A stretch of 5,238 nucleotides of DNA, from NCBI GenBank assembly GCA_030430835.1, contig JAUIKJ010000234.1:1-5238 (forward strand). The letters run 5' to 3'. The notes below the pieces were generated by a model. It was given only the letters and a program-made list of their open reading frames with translations. It did no database searches and was not told the DNA's origin. How positions within the stretch are numbered: the first letter of the stretch is position 1; each line of letters opens with the position of its first letter. Below are positions 5,071 to 5,238 of the stretch, one piece after another. The stretch is from Candidatus Hydrogenedentota bacterium (lineage in GTDB: Bacteria > Hydrogenedentota > Hydrogenedentia > Hydrogenedentales > JAEUWI01). A program made the translations under genes and the position numbers.

Positions 5071-5238
5071 GTGCGTGAAACTGCTTTCATGCCGCAGCTC
5101 GGTCAACCTTCCATGAAACGTAACGCCATCTGGTTCATCTTGCCCGCCGCCCTGCTCGGGGTGGCCTTCTATGTGCAAAGCCCGTACATGGCCTTTGCGA
5201 TCTATACCTTTCTGCTGCTCGTGGCGGTCGCGCATTTC
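5071..5238 (+). CDS. Membrane protein of unknown function, N-terminal part only
   Basis: The first 56 codons of a gene that leaves the window at its right edge. After a short polar start (about 15 residues ending in MKRN) come two hydrophobic segments, IWFILPAALLGVAFYV (about residues 20-35) and MAFAIYTFLLLVAVAHF (about 40-56), split by the short turn QSPY. Two closely spaced N-terminal membrane helices followed by a soluble part is the layout of DUF58-type proteins, among others, but 56 residues are too few to name a family. The start is GTG with GAGGAG 5 nt upstream. It follows the sulfatase in the same direction after 143 nt and a palindrome, with no clear promoter of its own, so it could be co-transcribed with it or independent. 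Confidence 0.6.
   Translation, partial: MRETAFMPQLGQPSMKRNAIWFILPAALLGVAFYVQSPYMAFAIYTFLLLVAVAHF

Noticed and set aside
1..5238. CRISPR array, tRNA, rRNA, insertion sequence
   Set aside because: No regularly spaced repeats, cloverleaf, rRNA-like stretch, or transposase with terminal repeats was seen on either strand.

Overview
The window is GC-rich (roughly 60-65% by eye). It holds one complete transporter operon on the minus strand, one complete exported sulfatase on the plus strand, and the first 56 codons of a membrane protein that runs off the right edge. A Tat-exported, Cys-type sulfatase next to a lipoprotein-anchored binding protein suggests a Gram-negative, sulfatase-rich environmental bacterium of the Planctomycetes/PVC or Hydrogenedentes kind, plausibly marine or saline. 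There is no rRNA or housekeeping marker here, so the taxonomic guess is weak.

Positions 37-3037 (minus strand) carry a compact four-gene ABC importer in the order binding protein, permease, permease, ATPase. Gaps are very small: 16 nt, then an 8-nt overlap, then a 4-nt ATGA overlap. All four proteins resemble the ectoine/hydroxyectoine transporter EhuB-EhuC-EhuD-EhuA rather than a generic polar amino acid importer. The binding protein keeps the ligand-contact positions recalled from Sinorhizobium meliloti EhuB, with only Phe/Tyr swaps. The likely job is uptake of the compatible solutes ectoine and 5-hydroxyectoine, for osmoprotection or as nutrients. No ectoine breakdown (eut/doe) or synthesis (ect) gene and no regulator gene lies in the window; an operon continuation to the left of position 37 would be outside it.

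Positions 3038-3382 are the divergent intergenic region between ehuB and the sulfatase. It contains a good sigma70-like promoter for the sulfatase, a weaker candidate promoter for ehuB, four ATTGC/GCAAT half-sites arranged as two inverted pairs, and two small hairpins in the presumed ehuB leader.

Positions 3383-4927 (plus strand) encode a type I sulfatase with a twin-arginine signal and an intact CTPAR formylglycine motif. Positions 4928-5070 hold a 28-bp perfect REP-like palindrome. From 5071 an integral membrane protein begins with GTG after a strong ribosome binding site.

The importer and the sulfatase are divergently transcribed and need not be functionally linked. A shared saline, polysaccharide-rich habitat is the simplest common theme. 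I see no evidence of a wholly new system. The points most worth a second look are the ehu cassette in an apparently non-proteobacterial setting, its lipoprotein form, and the ATTGC/GCAAT motif cluster.
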